Shown here in pieces: positions 15,097-24,311 of a stretch of DNA of 27,019 nucleotides (its first letter is position 1; every line of letters begins with the position of its first letter). Under the pieces are notes generated by a model, which saw only the letters and a list, made by a program, of their open reading frames with translations, was not told where the DNA came from and did not search any database. Source of the DNA: a virus; the IMG/VR virus record IMGVR_UViG_3300021142_000149, positions 1 through 27,019 of that record; one strand, given 5' to 3'. A program made the position numbers and the translations under genes.

Positions 15097-15723
15097 ATGA
15101 GATTATACGAACTTACATCAAGTCAAGCCAACACAGCCACTGGCGCTGGGCAGGCTGTAGCGGGCGGTGCTGTAGCACATCAATTGACCAAACCCGCTGT
15201 CAAAAAGGCCCTGTCTATCACACGTGAAGAAGTCAAACAGCTACTACCCCAAGCACTAAGACGTAGTATCAAGACCATGAGCATGACCAGTATCATAGGC
15301 AAGGCTCTGTACATTTGGATGCTCTATGAAGATGGCAAGAGCATATCAGATCTTTGGAAAAACAAAGACTCTACTGTAGATCAATGGCAGTTTACCCTAG
15401 GTGATGTGTTAATGGATGTAGCCGGACTGATCTTGACCAGAGGATGGACTGTGGCCGCGCTGTTAGTTACACAGCTAGAACGATCAATCTACTATGGTGA
15501 AATTGACCGACATAGAGGTGTTGTAGATCCCGAACTGACCGGTGTATTTGAACATGACATTCTAGTAGATCCTGTGTTTGTCAAAGATGTTATGCAACAG
15601 ATACATGAAAGGGCTTTAGAATCGGCCTATGCCATGTTGAAAGAACTGGTAGCCACTGTGGGACGTTTTGTAGCTGGCGGCTCCAAGTTCTATAGTGATG
15701 CTACGCCAGGCAGCCTGGGCTAA
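15097..15723 (+). CDS. 208-residue late protein with MRLYEL N-terminus, possible virion protein
   Basis: The ATG is five bases after the late box GATAAATA, with no Shine-Dalgarno. An N-terminal MRLYELTSSQANTATGAGQA (Ala/Gly-rich) precedes a helical region. Residues about 66-80 (IIGKALYIWMLYEDG) and 102-124 (GDVLMDVAGLILTRGWTVAA) are moderately hydrophobic. The last third is helical. The MRLxEL start is shared with the 13902 gene. It could be a head-internal or membrane-active virion protein. Its stop overlaps the stop of the oxygenase gene on the other strand. Confidence 0.7.
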   Translation: MRLYELTSSQANTATGAGQAVAGGAVAHQLTKPAVKKALSITREEVKQLLPQALRRSIKTMSMTSIIGKALYIWMLYEDGKSISDLWKNKDSTVDQWQFTLGDVLMDVAGLILTRGWTVAALLVTQLERSIYYGEIDRHRGVVDPELTGVFEHDILVDPVFVKDVMQQIHERALESAYAMLKELVATVGRFVAGGSKFYSDATPGSLG

Positions 15724-16274
15724 CTGACTAGTAAATTGCCGCTGACACTGACTCTGGTGCAGTTGCTGGTAAAAGGTGTTACCCAATGTGCTAGCCAGCT
15801 GGGAAACACAAACATGTCGCCCGCTTCGGGGAAAAACCAATTTTGATTACGACTGTAGGGCATCTGCTCACCGTAGCGGAATGTGATCGTGCCTGCACCC
15901 TGCTCGGGATTGGCAGAATATTCAGCTTGTAGCTCTTTGGGTATACTGGCATATAAGACCCAACTGAACGCACTGTCATGTAGGTGTTCGGGGTTAAGCT
16001 CGTTGGCCCGTTGAAAGTTGATCCACGTTTTGGCTAGATTGACCTGCTGGGGCTTGGGCTTTTGATGTTTTAAGTACTGTTCCCAGTAGGGGCTAAGACT
16101 GTTGACAATCCAAGACAAATCCTCGTGATCAGTATACTCACGTACATCTTTAATAGTGCTGGCCAAGCGATCGCCTATACTAGTGTCAATTAACAAGCCG
16201 CGCATGACAAACTCATCAGCTATTGACTGATCAACGCGAGTTTGCCACAGCATAGGTCCCCAAGAATGTATCAT
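15720..16274 (-). CDS. 2OG-Fe(II) oxygenase-like protein
   Basis: The frame is open to 16454, but those first codons lie in the end of the 1660-residue gene and its terminator. I start at the ATG at 16274 (184 residues, MIHSWGPMLWQTRVDQSIAD), although its Shine-Dalgarno is weak. H97-L-H99-D100-S, then 'VLYASIP', FVFPSWLAH163, and R174 in TRVSVSGNLL follow the layout of the small phage 2OG-Fe(II) oxygenase family (TIGR02466 type), with iron ligands and a 2-oxoglutarate Arg. Such genes are frequent in T4-like phages; their substrate is unknown. Confidence 0.75.
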   Translation of the reverse strand: MIHSWGPMLWQTRVDQSIADEFVMRGLLIDTSIGDRLASTIKDVREYTDHEDLSWIVNSLSPYWEQYLKHQKPKPQQVNLAKTWINFQRANELNPEHLHDSAFSWVLYASIPKELQAEYSANPEQGAGTITFRYGEQMPYSRNQNWFFPEAGDMFVFPSWLAHWVTPFTSNCTRVSVSGNLLVS

Positions 16275-16304
16275 ACACTTAATTATGCCTAGCGGTATGG
16301 GGCC

Positions 16305-16333
16305 ATAAAAAAAGCACCTTGCGGTGCTTTTTC
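16305..16333 (-). terminator. Terminator of the virion-protein operon
   Basis: AAAAGCACC (16310-16318) pairs with GGTGCTTTT (16323-16331) around TTGC. On the - strand it is followed by a run of T's. It ends the late block 24274-16336. Confidence 0.88.
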
Positions 16334-16335
16334 TT

Positions 16336-19300
16336 TTACGCTTGAGCTTCACCCCAACGTAGAACCAAGTTCTGGTTAATTGGCGTACCTTGTGTAATGT
16401 AAGCATTAATAAACAAGATATCACAACCATTTGGATATGTACCACGTCCACCAATTGGCGTATTGGTCAATTCCTTAAATGATGTCAAATCTAACGAGTC
16501 TTTGTTAGCAGGAGCGTTAATGTACGTAAATACCGTTTCGCCTGGCAATGCGTATGTAGCACGGCTAAAGTTGACTGTATAGCTTAGACTGCTTGAACCT
16601 GCGATACCTGTAGCAGTTACTTGGTTTAGATAGAAACCATTGAATGTAGCTGTTAAGGTAGTTGCTGCCTGTGCTGTGATAGTGTTGGTTGCACTTACCA
16701 ATGCATAAGTACCAGCTAGACCTGACTGTGTAGTAGTATTGGTCAACTGTATGGTTACAAACGTATTGGCCACTGTACCAGTACCTGTTAACAACGCACC
16801 TGGTAATACTGGGCTACCTGCAACACCAGTTGGAACTGTTAGTGTATAAGGTGTACCAGTTAAGGTTGTTGGGTTTGGCAATGATTGGCTAATACTTACA
16901 GTCCATGTACTTGGACCAGCTGTAGCTGAACCAGTCAAGTTGGCCACAATATATGTGCCTGCGACTACACCTGCTCCTGATATTACCATACCAACTGCCA
17001 GTGTTCCTGCTGATACTGCACCACTTAGTGTTGTACCTGAAATTGTAGCAGTACCAATAGTAGCTGTTGAACCAACTGTAATCGTAGCTGAAGTCAATGC
17101 TGGAGCATAGGCTAGTACCTGTGCCACTTTGGTCTGTCCATACAAGCTACCAGTTGAGCTTGGGAAAAATACGTCATCGCCTACTAGTACGTTCGGAGAT
17201 ACTGCGCTGGCTGCCGCTGTAGTTGGAACATAGAATGTACCAGCTGGAATGTAAACAGGGCTAGTCAAGTAATTGTTAACTGACCCAGTAAACACCATTG
17301 ATGACCCTGGAGCAACTTGACTGAAACTTGGTTGTCCAGTTGGGTTAGCTGCCGAGTTCAATGACGCAAAGTTAATATTGGTCAAACTAGGCATGTTGCT
17401 TGGATTGATAATACCTTCAATAACCAAGGCCGCGTTACCAGCACCAGCACCCGCACTAGATTCTAGTGTTTGTAACAAGAATGACGCACGGTTAATCAAT
17501 TCACGTTGTCCTAGGTCGCCTGTTAGAGCGTTACTAACTGATGGTGCTAGTCGAACAGCAAACGCTGTGGTCTTTTTAGTTGTAATGTTAACGTTAGGCT
17601 GTGAGTAGTTGAAAATGTATGAACGGTCAGTATCAAAACCACCGTCTTCAATAAACGCCGCACCCCAGTGACTTACAATCGGACTTGCTGTGGCATTGAC
17701 TAGGATAACACCCGTACTAACTGCATGGCTAGCGGCACTACCTGCTGTAAATGAACGATAACCACCAGTCGCCCATGGGCTGATTGATACAGCTCGTGTA
17801 CAACCTGTCAGTGTACCATAGGTCATTAGCCATGATCCTATGCTTGCATTGATCTGTGTCATTACACCGCCACCGCTTGTTGTAGATAGTGTAATTGTAG
17901 TTGAATTTAGAACCGAATTAACATAGTAAGTAACACCTGATACAATATTACCCAAGTTAGCGTATGTTGAATTGTTTGTAAATACCACGGGTTGGTTAAC
18001 AGCCATGTTAGCTGAACTTGATACTGTTACAGTGTTGGTACTAGCTGATGTAGCTGTAGCATATCCGCTGACTACACCGGTGTATGAAATTAATTCATTA
18101 TCGATGTAGATCGTAGCAGTATTACCGGCAGCTGGAGTTGGGAAACGACTAGCATCATTGATTGGAATAGCTGTGTCAGTATTACCAACTGCAACTGTAC
18201 CTGAGATAAAGCTGAACGGACCTTCGTTCTGCACTTCATAGCGTACTGGCAAGTTACCAGCTCGCATCCAAGCTTCGTTGTTTAAGTTGTTGTTACGTAG
18301 ACGGTGTACAGTAATGTATTTGCCTTCTGGTCCACGTAGCATCCAGTCAATAAATCCAGCACCGTACCATGTCCATTGTACACAGACCATTTGCATTTTA
18401 ATTGGTACTAGTAAATATCCGCTTGGGTTATAAGGACTGTTAGTTCCATCGCAACGGTCGATGTTCCATTGACTTTGTGGAACTACACGATCGATAGTAC
18501 GAGTCATCTTAATACCGCTAATCGATGTAGATCCACGATACTGTGGGTTAACATACATTAGTGTATCATTAACAACCTGTGTAACCATATGAGTCATACC
18601 GCGGATAACAACACGGCATCCTACAGTACACTGTGTAGTAAAGCGAGTGTTTAGACCAATAATCTGTCCTGAACCTACTATAACTGTAATTGTACCAGCT
18701 AGCTGGAAAGTGCTTGAACGACGAACTACTTGAGGAGTCTGACCGTCAAACTGCCAGAACACACCGTTTTGTTCATCAAATGTACCAGAACGTACAGTAG
18801 CACCATACCAACTGTTAATACTTAACAATGCTGGGTCAGTAACTGTTGCACCAGTAACGCCATTAGGAACGGTGCCCAGCGTTTGTGTTGCTATAACTTG
18901 CAGTGTACGCTCATCAACAATACCTGACACTGTGTATGTTCCGTTAAATCCGCTGGTAATAACACCGCTTAGTGTTACCTGCGCACCAATTTGACAACCG
19001 TGATCAACGTCGTCAGTTGTGATTGTAATAGTTGAACCAGGTGCTGTACCGTTAGCTGTTACCTGACGTACAAAGTAGTTAGGTGCCATTAACAAACCAG
19101 TGTTGAAGTTAATTGATTTACCAGATTGGTAACGAATATACTTCTTACTCATACGTATGGCCTGTCCTGCATAACTAGGTAAACCTGTACCTAATTGTAC
19201 ACCACCGTCAAACGGTCTGTGACTAAAGTTACTGTCTGAACGAGCATATACTAGTCCTAAAATTGCTGTACCGGAAGTAATAAATCCTGGAGCACGACAT

Positions 19301-21318
19301 GTATAGGTAAATGTTGTAGCACTTGTAACTGCTTCAACAAAGTACGGACCTTGAGCTAACACGTGATTGTTAGTTCCGTTATCTGATGTGATATAGGTGT
19401 TAATAGTTTGCCCTGGAGTGAATCCATGTGGACTAGTTGTATTAACTGTAATTGTTGGTTGTGTTGTAGTTGATTGGAATGTTGATGTTGAACTAATTGG
19501 ACTTCCAACTGTTGTACTCACTGTCCATACACTAGTACCGCCACCTGATGCGTATGCCGCACCACTTACGTTGGCTAGAATCACTGTTAGACTAGGTACT
19601 GTATTAGCTGTGGTTAGGGCAACACCTTGTCCAACTGCAATAGTACCGCTGGCCACAGCAGTAACGGTCATTTGGTTACCAGTTATGCTGGCTGTAAACG
19701 AAGCCGCTTGAGTCGCTGTTGAGAATGTAAATGTTGGCTGACTCATGTTGGTCGCCCACAAATAACCTGTAGCTGTTGACAGTGGTATAGTTGTACCAAC
19801 CGCCGCTGACATAGTACCACTTGCTGTTGTTTGAACAAAGAAACTACCAGTTTGATAGCCTGTAGCACTAGTGCTTAGAATCGCTGTATAACCGTCAATG
19901 ATCTGGTAAACGTAATATGTACCTGCTACTAAGTTACCAATAGTAGTACCAGTAATAGTGATCTGTTCACCTAAGGTCATGTTGGTAGTACCTGGATAGC
20001 TAATTCCTTGATATGTATATGCTGAAAAACGTACTGAGTTGTTTACAGCATAAGTGTTAGTAATTGAAGTTGTGTAGTTGATGTTGTTACTTAAGGTTAC
20101 TTGGGTACCGCTCGATACACTTGCAATATAATACTGTGTACCTGCTGTTAATCCACCAAAACTTGCACCGCCTGTAACATACATGTTACCACCTTGTGAA
20201 GTACTTGATGGAACAAATACAGTAGTACCACCAGAATCTGTGGTCATTGTAATTGTTCTAGTATCTACAATAGTTTTTACATAATATGTAGTACCCGAAG
20301 TCAATCCTCCAAAACTTGCACCAGTCATTGTAATAGGCATACCTACTATCAAACCGATGGTAGTGCCTAGAGTAATTTGATTGTTTGAACTGTTAGTAGC
20401 AACTGCGTTGGTAATAACTTGTTGTACTAGGAATGGAGAACCTTGGAACATACCTGTAGTTGAACCTACAGTTACTAGGTTAGTACTGGTAGTAGTTGCT
20501 GTAATAGTTTGGTTGATCACAGCATTGATTGATGAACCAGTATACAATCCACCTTGGCGTAACTGTATGAACGGAGTATAAATGTTGTCACCGTTGTTAA
20601 AACCTACTTTACCTTTGGCAATATAGGTAAATGTTGTTGTTGACGGTACTTGATAGATAATAAATGATCCCTCAGCACGGTCAAAACCTGTAATAGCTGA
20701 GTTAAAGCCTTTGATAGTAATCGCATTACCAACTTGGTAGCCGTGTGCTATTGCTGTAGTAATTGTAATAATCGATTCCGCAGTTGATGCACCACCAGAC
20801 AGTGTACTTGCATCTGTGGTTGCAGCCGTAACAGTAAGATCAGTACCAGGAACTTCATAAATTGAAGGATATCCACGTTCTTGGCTGATAGTCAACCACT
20901 TAGTAGGTTGCATACCATATTCAAAGTCCGCGTCTAGTAATGACTGTGGAGCGGCAACACGTTGACGTTCAAAAGCATCTGTTCCAATTTCTGGGCTACG
21001 TACATATTGGAATGGTTGTTCGTAGAGAATTTGTAGCGTGTCAGTAGATGACATTGTGCTGGTGTTTATAGCCAGCGTAATTGTCGTAGTTCCGTCACTA
21101 TTATCTAGTGCATTAACAAATGCCGCATCGTTCGTTCTACTGAATGTAACAGTAGTGCCTGCATAAGTTGTATCTGCAAAATTATAAATTATGCTGTTTT
21201 TAGTGGTATTAGTAATTACTAAAAACTGTTGTAGATCGTATTTTCCTGGAACTTCGATCGTGCCTGCACCCGCAGCCCCTGGGGTAAAGACGTATGTTCT
21301 AAGTTGTGCTTTTGCCAT
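16336..21318 (-). CDS. 1660-residue repetitive virion structural protein
   Basis: ATG at 21318 with CGGAG 6 bases upstream, behind a late box. The N-terminal 160 residues look like a conserved attachment domain (LRTYVFTPGAAGAGTIEVPG). The middle is Thr/Ser/Gly-rich and all-beta, with about a dozen repeats of the type 'GTxYYVxxIxxxTxxTLSTxxxG', for example FGGLTSGTTYYVKTIVDTRT and NLVAGTYYVYQIIDGYTAIL. The C-terminus (RGTYPNGCDILFINAYITQG ending LRWGEAQA) is a pattern of large T4-like phage virion proteins. A long fibre or tail-associated structural protein is likely. Confidence 0.85.
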   Translation of the reverse strand: MAKAQLRTYVFTPGAAGAGTIEVPGKYDLQQFLVITNTTKNSIIYNFADTTYAGTTVTFSRTNDAAFVNALDNSDGTTTITLAINTSTMSSTDTLQILYEQPFQYVRSPEIGTDAFERQRVAAPQSLLDADFEYGMQPTKWLTISQERGYPSIYEVPGTDLTVTAATTDASTLSGGASTAESIITITTAIAHGYQVGNAITIKGFNSAITGFDRAEGSFIIYQVPSTTTFTYIAKGKVGFNNGDNIYTPFIQLRQGGLYTGSSINAVINQTITATTTSTNLVTVGSTTGMFQGSPFLVQQVITNAVATNSSNNQITLGTTIGLIVGMPITMTGASFGGLTSGTTYYVKTIVDTRTITMTTDSGGTTVFVPSSTSQGGNMYVTGGASFGGLTAGTQYYIASVSSGTQVTLSNNINYTTSITNTYAVNNSVRFSAYTYQGISYPGTTNMTLGEQITITGTTIGNLVAGTYYVYQIIDGYTAILSTSATGYQTGSFFVQTTASGTMSAAVGTTIPLSTATGYLWATNMSQPTFTFSTATQAASFTASITGNQMTVTAVASGTIAVGQGVALTTANTVPSLTVILANVSGAAYASGGGTSVWTVSTTVGSPISSTSTFQSTTTQPTITVNTTSPHGFTPGQTINTYITSDNGTNNHVLAQGPYFVEAVTSATTFTYTCRAPGFITSGTAILGLVYARSDSNFSHRPFDGGVQLGTGLPSYAGQAIRMSKKYIRYQSGKSINFNTGLLMAPNYFVRQVTANGTAPGSTITITTDDVDHGCQIGAQVTLSGVITSGFNGTYTVSGIVDERTLQVIATQTLGTVPNGVTGATVTDPALLSINSWYGATVRSGTFDEQNGVFWQFDGQTPQVVRRSSTFQLAGTITVIVGSGQIIGLNTRFTTQCTVGCRVVIRGMTHMVTQVVNDTLMYVNPQYRGSTSISGIKMTRTIDRVVPQSQWNIDRCDGTNSPYNPSGYLLVPIKMQMVCVQWTWYGAGFIDWMLRGPEGKYITVHRLRNNNLNNEAWMRAGNLPVRYEVQNEGPFSFISGTVAVGNTDTAIPINDASRFPTPAAGNTATIYIDNELISYTGVVSGYATATSASTNTVTVSSSANMAVNQPVVFTNNSTYANLGNIVSGVTYYVNSVLNSTTITLSTTSGGGVMTQINASIGSWLMTYGTLTGCTRAVSISPWATGGYRSFTAGSAASHAVSTGVILVNATASPIVSHWGAAFIEDGGFDTDRSYIFNYSQPNVNITTKKTTAFAVRLAPSVSNALTGDLGQRELINRASFLLQTLESSAGAGAGNAALVIEGIINPSNMPSLTNINFASLNSAANPTGQPSFSQVAPGSSMVFTGSVNNYLTSPVYIPAGTFYVPTTAAASAVSPNVLVGDDVFFPSSTGSLYGQTKVAQVLAYAPALTSATITVGSTATIGTATISGTTLSGAVSAGTLAVGMVISGAGVVAGTYIVANLTGSATAGPSTWTVSISQSLPNPTTLTGTPYTLTVPTGVAGSPVLPGALLTGTGTVANTFVTIQLTNTTTQSGLAGTYALVSATNTITAQAATTLTATFNGFYLNQVTATGIAGSSSLSYTVNFSRATYALPGETVFTYINAPANKDSLDLTSFKELTNTPIGGRGTYPNGCDILFINAYITQGTPINQNLVLRWGEAQA

Positions 21319-21336
21319 TTAATTCTCCGTATTTCG

Positions 21337-21344
21337 TATTTACC
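21337..21344 (-). promoter_or_regulatory. Late promoter variant GGTAAATA
   Basis: GGTAAATACG on the - strand, with about 12 nt of leader containing CGGAG before the ATG at 21318. Confidence 0.55.
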
Positions 21345-21346
21345 TA

Positions 21347-22273
21347 TTAGCTTAAGGCGGCCGCCATAGCTATGGATAGTGATTTTGTGTTTATACCGCC
21401 TACAGTTGCTGATCCGGACACGGTTAAATTACCAGCCTGTACTATAACATTGCCAGCGGTATCTGTAATATTGCCAGCTACTACTAGATTACCTTGAATA
21501 TAAGTATTGCCAGCAATACCTACACCACCTGACACAACCAATGCACCATTTGTGTATGCAGAACTAGCTGTGCTGTTTGTTATGTTTACAACTCCTGCAA
21601 GCCCAACTGTTCCTGCAACATTAAGAGCACCCCCTACTCCTGTACCACCTGCTACAACTAATGCACCAGCGTTGCTAGCAGATGAAACGGTAGTAGCAGT
21701 TACGTTAACTTGCCCAGAACTAGTTAACCCTGTTAAATTACCTAAGGTAGTTAAGTTTGATGTTACTACATTAGAAGCCAAAGTTGTTCCAGTTAGTAGT
21801 CCGGCTGCCGCACTTGCACTTGGAGCGGCCCATGTAAATCCTGATCCAGTCCATGACAAGTAGGTATTAGGTGTTGCTGGAACTGCAATAAACGCTGTAG
21901 TATTTGCACCGGATTGATAGGGAATTTGATTACTAATTCCTCCATTAATTGCAGTTGCTACACTGGCTGTGGCCGCATTGCCACTGATACTGCCGTTGAT
22001 AGGGTTTGTAACAGTTAAATTAACTAGGGTTCCAACACTGGTAAGACTACTAGCATACACGTTTGGTGCTAGCGTTGTTCCTGTTAAGGTTCCAGCAGCC
22101 GCTACAGTGGCATAGTTGGTAGGATACGGTAAGTTCACCCAAGGGTTTATACCATCACCATATTTGATCTTAAGGGTGTCGGTTTCTAAGCCCGGCTCCC
22201 CAAGTGCTAACGTAGGATTTACATTTATCCAATTGGATGCCGTATCCCGTCTAAGTTTTATTTGTACTGTCAT
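21347..22273 (-). CDS. 308-residue tail fibre protein
   Basis: N-terminus MTVQIKLRRDTASNWINVNP, then LALGEPGLETDTLKIKYGDG and WVNLPY: the typical attachment motif of T4-like tail fibres. Next come beta repeats 'AAGxLTGTTLxxxVxxSxLT' (two copies) and 'GALVVxGGxGxxG' (two copies), and an end NTKSLSIAMAAALS. The end is nearly the same as that of the next gene upstream. ATG is 3 bases after the previous stop with no Shine-Dalgarno, so translation is coupled. It is likely a receptor-contacting or short tail fibre part. Confidence 0.85.
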   Translation of the reverse strand: MTVQIKLRRDTASNWINVNPTLALGEPGLETDTLKIKYGDGINPWVNLPYPTNYATVAAAGTLTGTTLAPNVYASSLTSVGTLVNLTVTNPINGSISGNAATASVATAINGGISNQIPYQSGANTTAFIAVPATPNTYLSWTGSGFTWAAPSASAAAGLLTGTTLASNVVTSNLTTLGNLTGLTSSGQVNVTATTVSSASNAGALVVAGGTGVGGALNVAGTVGLAGVVNITNSTASSAYTNGALVVSGGVGIAGNTYIQGNLVVAGNITDTAGNVIVQAGNLTVSGSATVGGINTKSLSIAMAAALS

Positions 22274-22276
22274 AGT

Positions 22277-22924
22277 TTATGCCAATGCGGCCCCCATAGC
22301 TACTGAAAATGTTTTTAAGTTGACACCGTTTGAAAAGATGTTACCATTAGAATAAATGTTGCCTACTGCTCTTATGCTGTCGCCTGTTGCGATACCACCA
22401 GTAACTACTAACGCACCAGTAGATGTACTAGTAGATACAGTGGTATTGGTCACTGACAATATGCCTGAAAAACTTCCTGCGGCATGTGCCGATGTGCCCG
22501 ATACTGTTAAACTGGTTAGCGTTCCTACGCTGGTTAAACTACTTGACACTACAGTTGAATTTAGTGTCGTACCAGTTAATGTTCCTGCGGCCGCTGTGAT
22601 AGTACTTGTTCCACCTAGCGTTAGTGTTGTACCATTGACTATAAGTTGCCCATTTGAACTTAACATAGTGTTACTAACTGTACCTACGTCTGTATTATAG
22701 ATCCCGTTGGTAACTGTAGCGGCATTGCCAGTTATATTAGCAGTGATACTACCGTTAGTAACCGTTATTTGTCCAGCTGATAATGTTCCAGTAACTAGTA
22801 CGCTAGTAAATGTTTCAGTTGCAGGTGGCTGTAAATCCCAGGCAAGTCCGTTCCACGACCATGTGTTGCCGTTATAATTCTGTTGTTGTCCTACATAAGT
22901 CGGAACTGGAAATAATAAACTCAT
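22277..22924 (-). CDS. 215-residue tail fibre-like protein
   Basis: Starts MSLLFPVPTYVGQQQNYNGN with a Trp-rich NTWSWNGLAWDLQPP segment like phage fibre attachment regions. One copy each of the 'AAGTLTGTTL...SSLTSVGTL' repeat and the 'GALVVTGG' repeat, shared with the downstream fibre. C-terminus NLKTFSVAMGAALA parallels NTKSLSIAMAAALS next door, maybe a common trimer or chaperone end. It starts 3 bases after the previous stop. Fibre modules have clearly been duplicated here. Confidence 0.8.
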   Translation of the reverse strand: MSLLFPVPTYVGQQQNYNGNTWSWNGLAWDLQPPATETFTSVLVTGTLSAGQITVTNGSITANITGNAATVTNGIYNTDVGTVSNTMLSSNGQLIVNGTTLTLGGTSTITAAAGTLTGTTLNSTVVSSSLTSVGTLTSLTVSGTSAHAAGSFSGILSVTNTTVSTSTSTGALVVTGGIATGDSIRAVGNIYSNGNIFSNGVNLKTFSVAMGAALA

Positions 22925-22927
22925 ATA

Positions 22928-23443
22928 TTATCCGTAACTTGCTAAACCTGCGGCAATTACCCATGTGCCAGCGGCATTGTATACCATGTTAAATGTTACA
23001 AAATCTTTCTTGTTTGCGTATCCGGTTGGTTGTATACCGCCATTCCAATATAAATTTTGACTTACGCCGTTGATAGAAACTGCATAAGGAATATAAGGAT
23101 TTGAACCTTGTATTAGAATTAGTGTAATTGAAATACTTCTGTTGACTACTAAAGGCACATTGGTAAAGTTTGCTGTAAAATTACCGGCTATGTTGGTATG
23201 ATAGAAAATTCCACTGCCTGAAGCAAAATCGTGTACTACTGTTCCAGTAGCACCGGTTATGGGAGTAACTATTTCAGATGCATGTTGTATTGTAGTAGTA
23301 CCAGTTAATGTAGCACTATTAAATGCACCGCTACTGGCAGCACTGATAACACCGGTACCACTAACTGTAATAGTCACACCATCGACAATGACACCACCTA
23401 ATGATGATGTAGTTGCTGCCGGTAAAGTATATGTTGTTGCCAT
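22928..23443 (-). CDS. 171-residue tail fibre paralogue (short)
   Basis: CGGAG lies in the end of the previous gene, 8 bases before the ATG. From residue 3 (TTYTLPAATTSSLGGVIVDG) to the end it parallels the C-terminal two thirds of the 275-residue neighbour: the same ATTSxLGGVIxDGxTITV opening, a shared IAGNFTANF/ISGNFTANF, then 'YVP/YIP' and a Trp near the end. It is thus a tandem copy lacking the attachment domain. Two paralogous tips in a row could broaden receptor range. Confidence 0.8.
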   Translation of the reverse strand: MATTYTLPAATTSSLGGVIVDGVTITVSGTGVISAASSGAFNSATLTGTTTIQHASEIVTPITGATGTVVHDFASGSGIFYHTNIAGNFTANFTNVPLVVNRSISITLILIQGSNPYIPYAVSINGVSQNLYWNGGIQPTGYANKKDFVTFNMVYNAAGTWVIAAGLASYG

Positions 23444-23446
23444 TGA

Positions 23447-24274
23447 TTAAACTCCGTTTGTTGTATAAGTTCCAACTACAGTCCAATTGTTGCTTACACG
23501 AAACAATGTTAGTACACACAAATCAGTTTCATTTGCACCACCTATCGGAGCAGTTCCACCTGCCCAACTGACTGTATATCCTACGCTGTTAATATTAACA
23601 GTTGAATTAGGAACATATGGTGTTGCTCCTTGTACCAGTGCAATGCTGTATACATATAATCGATTATTAGTTGTTGGAATATTTAAAAAATTAGCAGTAA
23701 AATTACCGCTGATGTTTGTTAGGTAATAGGTAGCAGATCCACTTGACCAATCAAATGTAGCTGTTCCTCCTGATACGCCTGCAATATTAGTCACTACATC
23801 AACACTGTGTTGCAGTACTGTATTACCTTGTAAATTAGAATTAGTAAATGAATATGAACTTACATAAGATATTGTACCACTGCCGTTGACTGTAATTGTA
23901 GTACCATCTGCAATAACTCCACCCAGTGTGCTTGTAGTTGCAGGAGGTAATGAATATCCTGTGCTTGCAGGTACAGATGTCAGTAAAGGTTGAACCCAGT
24001 GTCCGCCATTAGCATCAACATAGTAAACATACAAGTTTCCTGTATCTGTACTAAGCCATAATTGTCCAGCAGTTGGATTAGAAGGGGGTGTTGATCCTAC
24101 ACTTGTTGCGGCACCAGAACTACCAATGATTTTGCCACCAGTAGTTACACCGTCAAACAGACGTAAACCACCCTGATCAGCGTCATAGAAAACCTCACCT
24201 TTATTGTAGGTAAAGCTAGTTAAATCGCTAGTTCTATACGTTTGTAATCTAAGAGATCTCTGAGCAGTAGTCAT
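23447..24274 (-). CDS. 275-residue tail fibre protein (full-length paralogue)
   Basis: ATG at 24274 after AAAGGACTGGTATTAG, behind a late box. The N-terminal 100 residues (MTTAQRSLRLQTYRTSDLTS, then FYDADQGGLRLFDGVTTGGK and AGQLWLSTDTGNLYVYY) form a fibre-attachment type domain. The rest is the beta tip duplicated in the 171-residue neighbour. First gene of the late fibre block. It is probably a virion surface protein at the baseplate or fibre. Confidence 0.82.
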   Translation of the reverse strand: MTTAQRSLRLQTYRTSDLTSFTYNKGEVFYDADQGGLRLFDGVTTGGKIIGSSGAATSVGSTPPSNPTAGQLWLSTDTGNLYVYYVDANGGHWVQPLLTSVPASTGYSLPPATTSTLGGVIADGTTITVNGSGTISYVSSYSFTNSNLQGNTVLQHSVDVVTNIAGVSGGTATFDWSSGSATYYLTNISGNFTANFLNIPTTNNRLYVYSIALVQGATPYVPNSTVNINSVGYTVSWAGGTAPIGGANETDLCVLTLFRVSNNWTVVGTYTTNGV

Positions 24275-24298
24275 CTAATACCAGTCCTTTATAACTAG

Positions 24299-24306
24299 TA
24301 TTTACC
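24299..24306 (-). promoter_or_regulatory. Late promoter variant GGTAAATA
   Basis: GGTAAATACTAG on the - strand. It shares TAAATACTAG with the box at 15084 on the + strand. It drives the fibre block from 24274 downward. Confidence 0.6.
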
Positions 24307-24311
24307 TGCTT

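Noticed and set aside
16275-16454. N-terminal extension of the oxygenase gene
   Set aside because: It reads through the terminator and the end of the virion protein gene and gives a basic, non-family sequence.
17378-22700. Several + strand ORFs opposite the virion and fibre genes
   Set aside because: Val/Thr/Pro-rich antisense frames of repetitive coding DNA, without ribosome sites.
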